Assembly: GCF_030378065.1 (NCBI RefSeq)
Contig: NZ_JAUCGJ010000035.1
Location: 1-50,314, forward strand
Reading direction: 5' to 3'
Source of the DNA: Candidatus Venteria ishoeyi
Lineage (GTDB): Bacteria > Pseudomonadota > Gammaproteobacteria > Beggiatoales > Beggiatoaceae
Length of the DNA: 50,314 bases
Part shown: piece by piece, positions 25,967-35,386 of the stretch
Layout: every line of letters begins with the position of its first letter
Position numbering within the stretch: position 1 is the stretch's first letter
Translations under genes and position numbers: made by a program
The notes under the pieces: generated by a model
Databases searched by the model: none
Seen by the model: the letters and a program-made list of their open reading frames with translations, nothing else
What the model was told of the DNA's origin: nothing

Positions 25967-28375
25967 TTATTTTGCGCCATAGGATAACAAAGGAAACAGC
26001 CACGCTGCCACTAGATATAAACCCAGCGCGGCAAGAATAACAAACTGAAAACCAAAATGCAGCGCCAGTAGACTGGCAAGCAGGCTGCTGATGACCGAAG
26101 CGCAGCCATTAACCGCCCAGGCCCAGGGCACGTAACCGGGCTGGTATTGGGCGATAGCCGCTAAACCCAAAGGAAAAGGCCAACCCATAAAAAATCCCAA
26201 GGGGGCAATTAAGGCAATAGCCAGGGGGAGTTTCAACCCATTGGGCAGACTTGCCAGCCAGGGTAATAATTGTGGAAATAATAACAGCTCAAGCAGCGCA
26301 CATAATAAAATACCGGCAATTGCCCAGCGCACGGGCTGGCTTCCACGCAGTTGCCAAGCTGAGGCCCAGCGACTGCCTAAGCCTGCAAAGAATAAAAAGC
26401 TGCTTAACACCAGTGCGGCGGCATACAAGGGATGAGCTAGAAACAGGCTGAATTTCTGGATAAAGGCCATTTCGATGAATAAAAAAGCCAGTCCCAGGAT
26501 AAAAAAGTACAGCAACAGCGGCCATTTACCGCCTGTCGAGGTACATTGATGACGGCGACTTAACAACAGTGGCAAAATGATAAAAACCAGACTGGCAAGC
26601 ACTGCCTGCATTAAAGTAATTATCAGCAGGGGATAACCCCATTCCAATAAACCTAAGCCACCTTGCCCACGTTGGCTGATTAATTCCGGCAGTAGACGCC
26701 ATTTGAAAAAATTAAAAAAATAAGGCTGATTATCGCTTGCTGGCGTAATTGCATATTTATAAGCCTGTTGCCATTGTCTGGCTTGCGGACTTAATAAGGC
26801 CATAGCGCCTTGATAAAAATAAGGCTGCTGCAACATATTGTACTGGTTAGTTTCCTGTACAGAAATACCGGGGTAATAGGCAATATCAAACGAGCGCTCA
26901 GCACAGAAGTCTTTGACAGTCTGAATGTCTTGTGATGTAAACAGACCGTTTTTAATCAGCAGGGTTGTGGTATGCCAGCCACGAATCAACAGCAGTTGTA
27001 AATCAGCTTGCTGGCCTTGTTGTTGTAATGCCATAACCGCTGTTGCAAACAGCTTTAGAGCATCGCGGGGTGGCAATTTCAGCCAGCGGGTAATGCTCAA
27101 TAAAGCATCGGGTTTCAAGCGTGTGAGTAATTGTGCCAAGGCTTCCTGGGTATAAAGATAATTTTCATTCAACGCTGAAAGACCGGCATTGGCAACCCCA
27201 AAATCATCAACCAGCGCCAGTTGAATCACATCATAATGCGCCTGCGTTGCTTGAATAAAATTACGCCCACTACTCAGATATAATTGCACTTCAGGACGCT
27301 GATAAAGCTGCCCGGTAAAATCACCATAATCATCTTTAACCAGTTGTATCAGTTGTGGATTAGCTTCTACCGCGTCAATGGCGCTGGCTTGATGATACAC
27401 CGCCTGTAATACATCATGCCCGCCTCCCGCGCCTAATATCAGCACTTTTGGCTGCTGACGCAGATGATATGGCAGGGCTGAAGTTAAATAATCCAGGTAA
27501 GCCAGGGTTTCTGGTTTTCCCTGGTACTGCGTAAGAATGATCGGACCTTCGCCATCATTAAAAATACCCAATTGTGGCGGCGGTTCCTGGCTGGCATTCA
27601 GGCTTAAACCCGGCGCATAACGAAACGGTACTTGGGGACTGGCAACCACGCTGAGCAGACCCAGAGGGCTGCTGGCTTGCTGTAATTGTTTACTGCCCCG
27701 GATTTGCAGCGTCTGGCTGAGACTTTTATAAGGTGAAATCTGAAAATGCAGATGGGCAGGTAAAAAAATAGCGCTTCCGGTCAACAGCACAAGCGTGATA
27801 CTGACAAACCAGAGATTGCGCCAAAGGTTTAATAAGCCAATTAATATCGCCAACACGCTTAGATAAACCAATACACTTAAAGGTGGGAAAAGCAATAATA
27901 AAACCAGTACCCCGATTGCACCGATACCAGCTCCCACGAGATCGGCACTGTAAATTTTTCCGCTGGCTTTACGAAAACGGTAAAAACTCAGCCCTATGCC
28001 ATTGGCGACAAAGAAAAAAGGCAGGGCTAAACAGAGATACATCAATGCCAGATACAGGCTCTGATCTGCATCCCAAAGCAGTTGCGGCGGATTAAACGGC
28101 AGTTGCTGCACCAGCAGAAAACACGCTGTTGCACTGAGTCCGAACAGTATGGCATTAGCACTGAATAAAACATTAAAGTGCCCTTCCAGCCAGCGTCGGC
28201 TCAATACTAAAAACGTACCGCTGGCAGCATAACCGAGTAAAGCCAGACTAATTATCATGGCAGCAAAATGTTGCCATTGGACAATGGCAAACAAACGCAG
28301 CAATAAGACCTGGTAAGCTAAAGCAGCGGCGGAGAGCAGCGCAATTGCCAATAATGGAGGCGCAGTTTTTTTCAT
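25967..28375 (-). CDS. Membrane-integral spermidine synthase-like protein
   Basis: This protein of about 802 residues has an N-terminal bundle of about seven membrane helices (residues 1-210), a central soluble Rossmann methyltransferase/aminopropyltransferase-like domain (VLILGAGGGHDVLQAVYHQA near 315, AVEANPQ, DDFGVANAGLSALNENYLYT near 395) and a C-terminal block of further helices (about 590-800). The central domain has the SpeE-like SAM-type glycine motif. No active-site Asp/Tyr set for polyamines was verified, so the substrate is unknown. The start at 28375 lies 11 nt after the pcm stop. The pairing with an exported isoaspartyl methyltransferase is notable. Confidence 0.82.
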   Translation of the reverse strand: MKKTAPPLLAIALLSAAALAYQVLLLRLFAIVQWQHFAAMIISLALLGYAASGTFLVLSRRWLEGHFNVLFSANAILFGLSATACFLLVQQLPFNPPQLLWDADQSLYLALMYLCLALPFFFVANGIGLSFYRFRKASGKIYSADLVGAGIGAIGVLVLLLLFPPLSVLVYLSVLAILIGLLNLWRNLWFVSITLVLLTGSAIFLPAHLHFQISPYKSLSQTLQIRGSKQLQQASSPLGLLSVVASPQVPFRYAPGLSLNASQEPPPQLGIFNDGEGPIILTQYQGKPETLAYLDYLTSALPYHLRQQPKVLILGAGGGHDVLQAVYHQASAIDAVEANPQLIQLVKDDYGDFTGQLYQRPEVQLYLSSGRNFIQATQAHYDVIQLALVDDFGVANAGLSALNENYLYTQEALAQLLTRLKPDALLSITRWLKLPPRDALKLFATAVMALQQQGQQADLQLLLIRGWHTTTLLIKNGLFTSQDIQTVKDFCAERSFDIAYYPGISVQETNQYNMLQQPYFYQGAMALLSPQARQWQQAYKYAITPASDNQPYFFNFFKWRLLPELISQRGQGGLGLLEWGYPLLIITLMQAVLASLVFIILPLLLSRRHQCTSTGGKWPLLLYFFILGLAFLFIEMAFIQKFSLFLAHPLYAAALVLSSFLFFAGLGSRWASAWQLRGSQPVRWAIAGILLCALLELLLFPQLLPWLASLPNGLKLPLAIALIAPLGFFMGWPFPLGLAAIAQYQPGYVPWAWAVNGCASVISSLLASLLALHFGFQFVILAALGLYLVAAWLFPLLSYGAK

Positions 28376-28385
28376 CAGCGCATCA

Positions 28386-29120
28386 TCACTCAGCCGTTGT
28401 ATGACCACCAGTTAACGGCACAAAACGCACCGGCAGAATCTGCCGGGTTTTGACTTTGCCGTTACTATCTTTTTCCACCAGCATCAATTGCTGTACCTGA
28501 AAACGCCCACCCACCGGAATCACCATGTGTCCACCCGGTTTAAGCTGTTTTATCAAAGGCGGTGGTATATGGCTGGCGACCGCCGTGACGATAATGCCAT
28601 CAAACGGCCCAGCTTCTTTCCAGCCATAATAACCATCAGCCACTTTTAATTGAATATTCTGATAACCCAGACGCTGTAAGTCTTGTTGTGCGCGCTGGCC
28701 CAATGGCTCAATAATTTCAATACTATAAACCTGGCTGACAATTTCAGCCAATACCGCAGCCTGATAACCGGAACCGGTACCCACTTCCAGTATTTTGTGC
28801 TCAGCTTCAGGCGCTAACAGTTCTGTCATCAGTGCCACAATATAAGGTTGTGATATGGTTTGACCATGACCAATCGGTAGTGGGCGATTGGCATAGGCAT
28901 TGACTCTCGTAGTTTCCGGCACCAGTTCATGACGTTTCACTTTTGCCAGAGCTGTCATTACCTTATCGCTGAAACGTTTGTGTCCGGTTTTATTCCCGGT
29001 CAATCCACTCATGGATTGAATTTCTTCTATCATATCCATGCGTTTTTGCTCGTAATCCCCTGCTGTCACGCTGCTTACCAACAACATGCTCAGCACAATT
29101 ATAAGAATCCTGAACATCAT
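28386..29120 (-). CDS. pcm: Exported protein-L-isoaspartate O-methyltransferase
   Basis: This 244-residue PIMT methylates L-isoaspartyl residues for repair of aged proteins. The N-terminus MMFRILIIVLSMLLVSSVTA is a clear signal peptide (cleavage near residue 20), so this copy works in the periplasm or is membrane-anchored. Catalytic-domain motifs are PIGHGQTISQPYIVA near 81, the SAM motif ILEVGTGSGYQAAVLAE near 107, and IIVTAVASHIPPPLIKQLKPGG near 172. AGGAG precedes the start. Classic PIMT is cytoplasmic; signal-bearing forms are known in gammaproteobacteria. SAM is not thought to be available in the periplasm, so its real activity there is an open question. Confidence 0.92.
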   Translation of the reverse strand: MMFRILIIVLSMLLVSSVTAGDYEQKRMDMIEEIQSMSGLTGNKTGHKRFSDKVMTALAKVKRHELVPETTRVNAYANRPLPIGHGQTISQPYIVALMTELLAPEAEHKILEVGTGSGYQAAVLAEIVSQVYSIEIIEPLGQRAQQDLQRLGYQNIQLKVADGYYGWKEAGPFDGIIVTAVASHIPPPLIKQLKPGGHMVIPVGGRFQVQQLMLVEKDSNGKVKTRQILPVRFVPLTGGHTTAE

Positions 29121-29298
29121 GATAAGTCTCCTGAAGTCTATAAATATTTACCCAGTTTCAGGTGTTGTAAAATCCTGATTCCTTAGTTTGATGTTAGGAC
29201 AAAATTGTACAGGATGCGAACATCTGAATAGAATTCAGGACATGCCGCCAGATTTTTTCCAGGAGGCTGTCCGAGAGCAGAGGCTGTAGTAAAATGGG

Positions 29299-30363
29299 TT
29301 ATGTCAATGATAATAAAGCCGGATGCACACACTGTCCGGCATGAATATTAATCCCGGTTTTTAACATTGGGTTTTGCTGCCAGTCATCCTGGGTTAATTG
29401 TAATAAACTTGGCAAGATAGCGGCAGACAGTGCCTGTGATGCCGTTTTCGGCACTGCCCCCGGCATATTGGTCACGGCAAAATGAGTGATGCCTTGTTCC
29501 TGATACACCGGGTCTGCGTAAGTGGTGGGGCGGGTGGTTTCAAAACACCCCCCTTGATCCACGGAAATATCTACCAGCACACTGCCTGCTTCCATGACGC
29601 TTAACATCTCCCGCGTCAGTAATTGCGGCGCGCGCGCACCAGTGACCAACACCGCGCCAATTACCAAATCAGCTTGCTGTATTTGTTGCGCCAGGGTATC
29701 CGGGTAGGCATATAACGTGGTGATATTCGGCGCAATGTCTCGCGTCTGTTGCAAACGCTCCTGACGTTTGTCAAAAACCACCACATCTGCGCCCATTGCT
29801 GCCGCTAAGCTGCTTGCAGCCTGTCCCGCCGCACCTGCGCCCAGCACCACTACCCGACTGCGCTGCGTACCGGCAAGACCGCCCAGCAGACAGCCCTTGC
29901 CACCATTTTGCGCCTGCAAATAATAACTGCCATGATGCACCGCCAATTTGCCTGCAATCTGGCTCATAGGCAATAACAAAGGCAGGCTGCCATCCTGGGC
30001 AGAGATGGTTTCAAAAGCCACTGCCGTCAGACCAATATCACATAAAGCGCGGCTTAAGTCGGGTTCTGCCGCCAAATGCAGATAACAGAACAAACGCTGT
30101 TCAGCACGTAACAAGGGCCATTCCTGTGGCTGAGGCTCTTTGACCTTAACAATCAGCTCTGAAATCATATAAAGACTTTGGGCATCAGGTACAATTTGTA
30201 CACCCTGTCGTATATAGTCAGTGTCAGGATAACCACTGGCAAGTCCTGCACCCATTTCCAGAAAAACTTCATGACCTTGCGCCACTAATGCCGAACAGGC
30301 TGGAGCAATCAAACCCACCCGCGCTTCCAGCGTTTTGACTTCTTTGGGTATCCCTATACGCAT
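29299..30363 (-). CDS. ald: Alanine dehydrogenase
   Basis: This 354-residue enzyme catalyses NAD-dependent interconversion of alanine with pyruvate and ammonia. The start MRIGIPKEVK is family-typical. The substrate-site Lys is in VKVKEPQ near 75 and the His in CYLHLAAEP near 96. The NAD fold VVVLGAGAAGQAASSLAAAMGA is near 171, and the catalytic Asp is in VDISVDQGGCFETT near 268. AAGGAAG lies upstream of the ATG. It is probably monocistronic. It ends about 180 bp before pcm with no gene between. Confidence 0.95.
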   Translation of the reverse strand: MRIGIPKEVKTLEARVGLIAPACSALVAQGHEVFLEMGAGLASGYPDTDYIRQGVQIVPDAQSLYMISELIVKVKEPQPQEWPLLRAEQRLFCYLHLAAEPDLSRALCDIGLTAVAFETISAQDGSLPLLLPMSQIAGKLAVHHGSYYLQAQNGGKGCLLGGLAGTQRSRVVVLGAGAAGQAASSLAAAMGADVVVFDKRQERLQQTRDIAPNITTLYAYPDTLAQQIQQADLVIGAVLVTGARAPQLLTREMLSVMEAGSVLVDISVDQGGCFETTRPTTYADPVYQEQGITHFAVTNMPGAVPKTASQALSAAILPSLLQLTQDDWQQNPMLKTGINIHAGQCVHPALLSLT

Positions 30364-30459
30364 ATTTTCTGCTTCCTTAATCTATTGTTTGTCCATTTAG
30401 TGATAAAATCATACTTTTTCACATTTTAATCTAATTATTCATTTCCCTTAGTTGATTAA

Positions 30460-30493
30460 AGGGATAACACCCCTTCAAAGGGGTGTTATCCCT
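30460..30493. repeat. 16-bp perfect palindrome upstream of batB/C
   Basis: AGGGATAACACCCCTT (30460-30475) and its exact complement AAGGGGTGTTATCCCT (30478-30493) are separated by CA. There is no T-run, so it is not a standard terminator. It lies 36 nt before the next ATG and could be an operator, mRNA hairpin or repeat. Confidence 0.75.
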
Positions 30494-30529
30494 ACGGGAG
30501 ATTGAATGCTTACATTTTGACATAAAACG

Positions 30530-32623
30530 ATGCCTGAACTTTTTCATTTTTTACGCCCTTTATGGTTGCTGCTGATTCCTGTTTTTTTAGTTTTACTCTG
30601 GTTTTGGCGCAAGCAAAATTACAACAATGCCTGGAATCAGGTATGTGACAGCCATTTGCTGGAACATTTACTGGAAGGCCAGCAACAAAAAATGACTATC
30701 TGGCCAGCGCTGATTATTGCGCTGGCTGGAATTTTGTCCTTGCTTGCGCTGGCTGGCCCTACCTGGTCAAAACGCCCGCAACCGGTGTTTCAAACCGAGC
30801 AGGCACAGGTGATTTTATTCGATCTATCCCATTCTATGGACGCAACGGATGTTAAACCCTCACGTTTGGCACAGGCGCGTTTTAAGTTACTGGATTTGCT
30901 GGCACAAAGTCAGGAAGGCCAAACAGGTTTGCTGGTATTTGCCGGTGAAGCACACACAGTATCGCCTTTAACCGGTGATACCCGCACCATTGCCAGTTTA
31001 GTACCTGCGCTGGAAACTGCCTTGATGCCGGTGCAGGGTGGTAAACTTACACTTGCGCTGGAAGCAGGCATGAACTTGCTCAAACAAGGCGGCGCAAACC
31101 GTGGACGTTTATTGTTAATCACCGATTCCATGCCCAATGCGGCTGCCCTGGATAAAGCAACAGCACTGGCGCGTGCAGGCTACCCGGTGTCAGTGCTAGC
31201 AGTAGGCACGGGACAAGGTGCGCCGATACCGCTGGCAAAAGGGGGATTTTTAAAGGATAAGCGAGGTGCAATTGTTTTGCCTAAACTGAATCGTAATGCT
31301 TTGCAGACACTTGCCGCTAATGGTCATGGTTTATATGTGGAAATGACTGCGGATAATCGGGACTTGAAGCATTTAAATCAAACCTTGGATAAAGACCAGT
31401 TCAGTCGCCAACAGGAAAGAGAAGCGGCTTTGGATAGCCAGGGCGCACAATGGGAAGAACAAGGCCCCTGGTTATTATTATTAGTGCTGCCTTTGCTTGC
31501 TTTGGGGTTTCGCCGTGGCTGGCTGCTTTCAGTGACATTGGTATTGTGGCCTGCCAGCTTATTATTCTCCACTAATGACGCGCTGGCTTTGGAATGGGCA
31601 GACCTCTGGCAACGACCAGACCAACGCGGTGCTAAAGCGTTGCAGGCCGAGCAGGAGGAACAGGCTGCCAGTCTGTTTAAATCCCCACAATGGCAGGGCG
31701 TGGCGAATTATCGCGCGGAAAATTATGAGGCAGCGGAACAGGCCTTTGCCAAAGTTGATACGGCTGATGCACATTATAATCGCGGCAACGCCCTGGCTAA
31801 ACAGGGCAAGTTAGAACAAGCCATTGAGGCCTATCAGATGGCATTGGAAAAACAAGTGGATTTTTCTCAGGCAAAAGATAACCTGGAACAGGTCAAACAG
31901 GCACTGCAACAACAAAAAAATCAGGACAATTCACAGTCCAGGCAGGATGGAGAAAACTCACAGGAAAACCAGGATTCCCAGCAGGCGCAGGATGGACAGC
32001 AAGGTCAGCAGCAACAGGGGGATAAGCAGCAGGAATCATCACAATCCGGTGCAGAGCAAAACGAACAACAAAAAGGCGCAGAAAATCAACAGTCAGCGCA
32101 AGCGGAACAATCTGGAGAACAGCAAGAGCAAGCTACATCCAGCCAGAATCAAAGCCAGGAAGATTCAGATAAACAGGATGAAAATGCTACGCGCCAAAAT
32201 CAACAAACAGCAGATAATCAGGAAAATGCAGCACCACAAAATGCTGGACAAGCAGGTGCAGAAACACCTCAGGAAGAAGCGCTAGAACAAGTGCGGGAAG
32301 CGCTGAAACAGGGGCAGGAAGAAGCAACCGAAGCGGCTGAACAGCAACAGGAAAATATTCAGGCCAATGCACAGCAGCAAGCCCAGAAAACAGCAGAAAA
32401 CAATCAGGCGCAAGCCTCGCCAATGCAAGCAGAGCTGAGTCCCGAACAACGTCAGGCACAGGAACAACAAATTGCGCTGGAGCAATGGCTGAAGCAGGTG
32501 AAAGATGATCCTGGCGGTCTATTGCGGCGTAAATTTGCCGTGCAATCCCAGCAGCGTCAATTACAGCAACAGCGGTTTACAACATCATCCCCCACAGTTG
32601 ATGAGTCAGAGCAAGCCTGGTGA
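30530..32623 (+). CDS. VWA-TPR protein (BatB-BatC fusion)
   Basis: This 697-residue inner-membrane protein has two N-terminal helices (about 8-25, 58-78) and a von Willebrand A domain with the MIDAS motif FDLSHSMDATD near 98 and LITDSMP near 198. Two helices follow near 305-345. A periplasmic TPR region comes next (NYEAAEQAFAKVDTADAHYN and GKLEQAIEAYQMALEK, about 398-450). A Gln/Glu/Asn-rich segment of about 180 residues leads to a conserved tail (WLKQVKDDPGGLLRRKF). This is the BatB-BatC form of the MoxR-Bat stress systems. The usual moxR, batA and batD are not adjacent. An alternating-repeat composition explains the long antisense frames here. Confidence 0.9.
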   Translation: MPELFHFLRPLWLLLIPVFLVLLWFWRKQNYNNAWNQVCDSHLLEHLLEGQQQKMTIWPALIIALAGILSLLALAGPTWSKRPQPVFQTEQAQVILFDLSHSMDATDVKPSRLAQARFKLLDLLAQSQEGQTGLLVFAGEAHTVSPLTGDTRTIASLVPALETALMPVQGGKLTLALEAGMNLLKQGGANRGRLLLITDSMPNAAALDKATALARAGYPVSVLAVGTGQGAPIPLAKGGFLKDKRGAIVLPKLNRNALQTLAANGHGLYVEMTADNRDLKHLNQTLDKDQFSRQQEREAALDSQGAQWEEQGPWLLLLVLPLLALGFRRGWLLSVTLVLWPASLLFSTNDALALEWADLWQRPDQRGAKALQAEQEEQAASLFKSPQWQGVANYRAENYEAAEQAFAKVDTADAHYNRGNALAKQGKLEQAIEAYQMALEKQVDFSQAKDNLEQVKQALQQQKNQDNSQSRQDGENSQENQDSQQAQDGQQGQQQQGDKQQESSQSGAEQNEQQKGAENQQSAQAEQSGEQQEQATSSQNQSQEDSDKQDENATRQNQQTADNQENAAPQNAGQAGAETPQEEALEQVREALKQGQEEATEAAEQQQENIQANAQQQAQKTAENNQAQASPMQAELSPEQRQAQEQQIALEQWLKQVKDDPGGLLRRKFAVQSQQRQLQQQRFTTSSPTVDESEQAW

Positions 32624-32631
32624 TAGCGATG

Positions 32632-32674
32632 AAAAGAGACCTTCCAGGTTTTTAAAACCTGGAAGGTCTCTTTT
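32632..32674. terminator. 21-bp palindromic bidirectional terminator
   Basis: AAAAGAGACCTTCCAGGTTT and the next T (32632-32652) pair with their exact complement at 32654-32674. It terminates the batB/C gene and, on the other strand, the kinase-amidase operon. The stop of the amidase gene abuts it. Confidence 0.85.
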
Positions 32675-33603
32675 CATTGGCAAGGCACATGCGCAAAACG
32701 TAATAAAGCACGCTCAACAGCGGCAATCAACAGGTATTGATACTGTGGCTGATTGAGTTTCATTTCTTCTTCACGATTGACAATGACCCCCGCTTCCAGC
32801 AATACCGCAGGCATTTCTGCATTTTTTAATAAAATCAGATTATCAAATTGATAAATGCCTTTTTCTCTGTCCACTAATGGGCGGTTTTCACCCTTAATCG
32901 CTTCAGCATGATGCAGGGTGGGTGATAATTCCAGGCTGAGCAACTCATCACCTAATAAACGCGCAAAGTGCAGGCTTTGTTCTGCCTTGGCATTTTTACC
33001 AGAAAAAAACAGGGAATGACCTTTAAAGTGGTCGCTGTAAGGCAGGGTTCGCCCCCGATATTGCCATTGTGAAAAGTATTGGAGTTGTGCGGAATCGTGG
33101 TGTATAGACAGTAATAAGTCGGCATGTTGGCGTTTTGCCTGAAATGCCCGCTCCAGCAGTCCCATGCCCGGATTGTTGGCAGTCAGTAAAAAAGCCTGGT
33201 GGAAACCTTGTTTGTGCAAGCGTTTTAATAAACGTTTTGCCAAACGCAGATTAAACTGATATTCAGAAATGCCCCGCGCACTTTTGACTCCAGATGCTTT
33301 AGGTGTATGTCCAACATCAATGGCAATCACCAATTCCATATTCAAACAACGCGATAGTCTGTCTGCCGGGAAATAAGCAGAAAAGCTTTGTCCAGGACTG
33401 GATATCTGCTGAGGTTCCGGTTGTGCGTAGGCATTGCGGGTTAAGCCCCCGTGACTTGGTAATCTACCGGTTTGTGACTGCATCAGCCAGGACATAGTAA
33501 AACTGAGCAGCAACAGCGCAATAAATAAAGGAAGCAACCAGCGACACCAAAACAACTGGGGAGCCTGGTATTTTTTCACAAAAATTTCTGCTGGTTTATT
33601 CAT
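32674..33603 (-). CDS. N-acetylmuramoyl-L-alanine amidase (Amidase_3)
   Basis: This 309-residue protein has an N-terminal membrane anchor (LFWCRWLLPLFIALLLLSF, residues 17-35) and a periplasmic zinc amidase domain that cuts the peptide from peptidoglycan MurNAc. Zinc ligands are in AIDVGH near 94, ISEYQFN near 110 and LLSIHHDS near 164. The catalytic Glu is in VLLEAGVIVN near 270. There are no LysM or AMIN domains. It overlaps the upstream kinase gene by 8 bp and is therefore translationally linked to it. This makes it a candidate kinase target or effector in wall remodelling. Confidence 0.92.
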   Translation of the reverse strand: MNKPAEIFVKKYQAPQLFWCRWLLPLFIALLLLSFTMSWLMQSQTGRLPSHGGLTRNAYAQPEPQQISSPGQSFSAYFPADRLSRCLNMELVIAIDVGHTPKASGVKSARGISEYQFNLRLAKRLLKRLHKQGFHQAFLLTANNPGMGLLERAFQAKRQHADLLLSIHHDSAQLQYFSQWQYRGRTLPYSDHFKGHSLFFSGKNAKAEQSLHFARLLGDELLSLELSPTLHHAEAIKGENRPLVDREKGIYQFDNLILLKNAEMPAVLLEAGVIVNREEEMKLNQPQYQYLLIAAVERALLRFAHVPCQ

Positions 33604-35068
33604 CTTTGTTCTGGTGTTTGCGTTTATAAACGGTTTGTCTTTCTTTAATGATTTTCAGCCCGTCTGCGTCTTTGCGTAACAACCATTCCTGTTCCGCTTT
33701 ACCACGACTGGTTTTACCCACTTTTTTTGCACTAAAGGTCACATGTAAAAAAACCCGTTTTTCATTGACCTTATCCGTATCAACCAGTTCTGGTGGGCTG
33801 ATTAATTGATAAGTAACACTGCGCCAATTCTTGAAATAAGCCGTTTTATCTTCTTCAATAATCGCTTTGCCGACCAGACCAAAACGATAATAGTCCACGC
33901 GATTGCCATAAAGTGGCATCAACATATCGACATCACCTTGCTCATAACCAGCAAAATATCTGCCAATTAATGTACTCAAATCGGCTTGGGTGATTTGCAA
34001 CTGGGACTGTGGATGCTCAAATCCCGCTAAATGACGAATAGTGCCGGGGTGTTGGGCTTCCTGATACAGCAGATAAATACCTGGAATACCCAATACCAAA
34101 GTAACCAATATCCATAAAAAATAATGATACCAACGATCTGCTTCAGCACGAGTGGCTTTGGCATGGGCAGATTTTGTGGATAAACCAGACAATGGCGGCG
34201 CAGTTATCATTTCCTGCCATTGTTGAATAGTTTGTGGACGCGCTTCCTCATCCAGCGCCAAGGCCCAGTCTATGGCCTGCAACAGCGATTTATTATAGTG
34301 TTTTGCGCCCACCTCAACGGCACGCGGCATGTCATCTTGCTTCAGGCGTCCCACCACTTCTCGCGGTGGCGCACCCGTGACAGCATGATACATCACCGCA
34401 CCCAGCGCATAAATATCCGTCCACGCACCTTGTTCACTCTTATCATCATATTGTTCAAATGGTGCATAACCAGGCGTTACGATACTGGTCAGGGTGGTAC
34501 TGCGCTGCCCCAACGCAAAACGTGCCGCACCAAAATCGAGTAACACAGGATGACCATCTTTACGCAGCAGAATATTACCCGGCTTAATATCACGGTGTAA
34601 AAATCCTGCGCGATGCACCGTTTCCAGTCCATCCATCAGTGGCAGAATGATGTCCAGCAAGGCCTGTTCATCCAGTGTACCCTGTTTTAAGCGCTCAGAC
34701 AGGGTTTCGCCTTCATGATATTCCATCACCATATAAGCGGTATGATGCGCCTCAAAAAAATCCAATACCTGCACCACATTGGGGTGATGCAATTTTGCCA
34801 GAGTTTGCGCCTCCTGAATAAAACGCTCCATGCCCCAGCGAAAGCTGGTTTCATCCAGTGTTGATTTGGGGTAAACCGTACTCACACCTTCGCGCACGGC
34901 AGTATCATTAGGCAGATATTCTTTAATCGCAACCCAGCGCTCCAGACTGTTATCCCGAGCCAGATAAGTGATGCCAAACCCTCCATGCCCCAGTATGGAA
35001 TCAATATGATATTTCTCCAGTTGAAAACCGGCAGGCAAGGCATTGCGATGAGCATGTAGTTCAGACAT
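33596..35068 (-). CDS. Transmembrane Ser/Thr protein kinase with NTF2-like C-domain
   Basis: This protein of about 490 residues has a complete Hanks-type kinase domain (about 18-270): the glycine loop LGHGGFGITYLA, the ATP Lys in VAIKEYL, HRDIKPGN, DFG in LLDFGAAR and PGYAPFEQY. A cytoplasmic linker leads to one membrane helix near 313-333 (FLWILVTLVLGIPGIYLL). The periplasmic C-terminus (about 355-490) looks like a SnoaL/NTF2-type domain (IGRYFAGYEQGDVDMLMPLY). It is not the PASTA domain of Gram-positive kinases. ATG 35068 is preferred to the GTG at 35077. It is followed by an overlapping amidase gene, which suggests a role in envelope control. Confidence 0.93.
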   Translation of the reverse strand: MSELHAHRNALPAGFQLEKYHIDSILGHGGFGITYLARDNSLERWVAIKEYLPNDTAVREGVSTVYPKSTLDETSFRWGMERFIQEAQTLAKLHHPNVVQVLDFFEAHHTAYMVMEYHEGETLSERLKQGTLDEQALLDIILPLMDGLETVHRAGFLHRDIKPGNILLRKDGHPVLLDFGAARFALGQRSTTLTSIVTPGYAPFEQYDDKSEQGAWTDIYALGAVMYHAVTGAPPREVVGRLKQDDMPRAVEVGAKHYNKSLLQAIDWALALDEEARPQTIQQWQEMITAPPLSGLSTKSAHAKATRAEADRWYHYFLWILVTLVLGIPGIYLLYQEAQHPGTIRHLAGFEHPQSQLQITQADLSTLIGRYFAGYEQGDVDMLMPLYGNRVDYYRFGLVGKAIIEEDKTAYFKNWRSVTYQLISPPELVDTDKVNEKRVFLHVTFSAKKVGKTSRGKAEQEWLLRKDADGLKIIKERQTVYKRKHQNKDE

Positions 35069-35231
35069 AAGTGGCACTTTAATTTAATTTTTATGGAGGC
35101 TGGGAAGACTTGCCATAAGACTTGAATCCTCTATTATAACTGGATAAAAACAATATTTAACACTTTTAATAATAAGGAAAATAACGTGTCCTGGATGCCT
35201 GTCCGAATTTTCATTTCATCAACTTTTCCCC
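35069..35231. other. Non-coding spacer upstream of the kinase gene
   Basis: No ORF with a credible start is seen. The stretch is AT-rich and presumably holds the promoter of the kinase-amidase operon, but no clear -35/-10 pair stands out. Confidence 0.4.
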
Positions 35232-35297
35232 CAGAGGTGCAAAGGTGCAGAGATTCAGGATTATCTTCAAACTTTTCTCTGCCTCCCTGCACCTCTG
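35232..35297. repeat. Inverted repeat of CAGAGGTGCA arms
   Basis: CAGAGGTGCA-N6-CAGAGA (35232-35253) pairs with TCTCTG-N6-TGCACCTCTG (35276-35297) around a 22-nt loop. It is similar in kind to CTCTGC-rich intergenic repeats seen in other bacteria. Confidence 0.65.
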
Positions 35298-35307
35298 CGG
35301 GAGACAT

Positions 35308-35343
35308 AAAAAAACCACCATTTAAAAAATGGTGGTTTTTTTA
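35308..35343 (-). terminator. Terminator of ftsH (bidirectional)
   Basis: AAAAACCACCATTT pairs with AAATGGTGGTTTTT around a short A-rich loop, flanked by A- and T-runs. Confidence 0.85.
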
Positions 35344-35386
35344 TTAAGCTTCTGGATAAAACATTTTATCCAGTTTTATTCCAACA

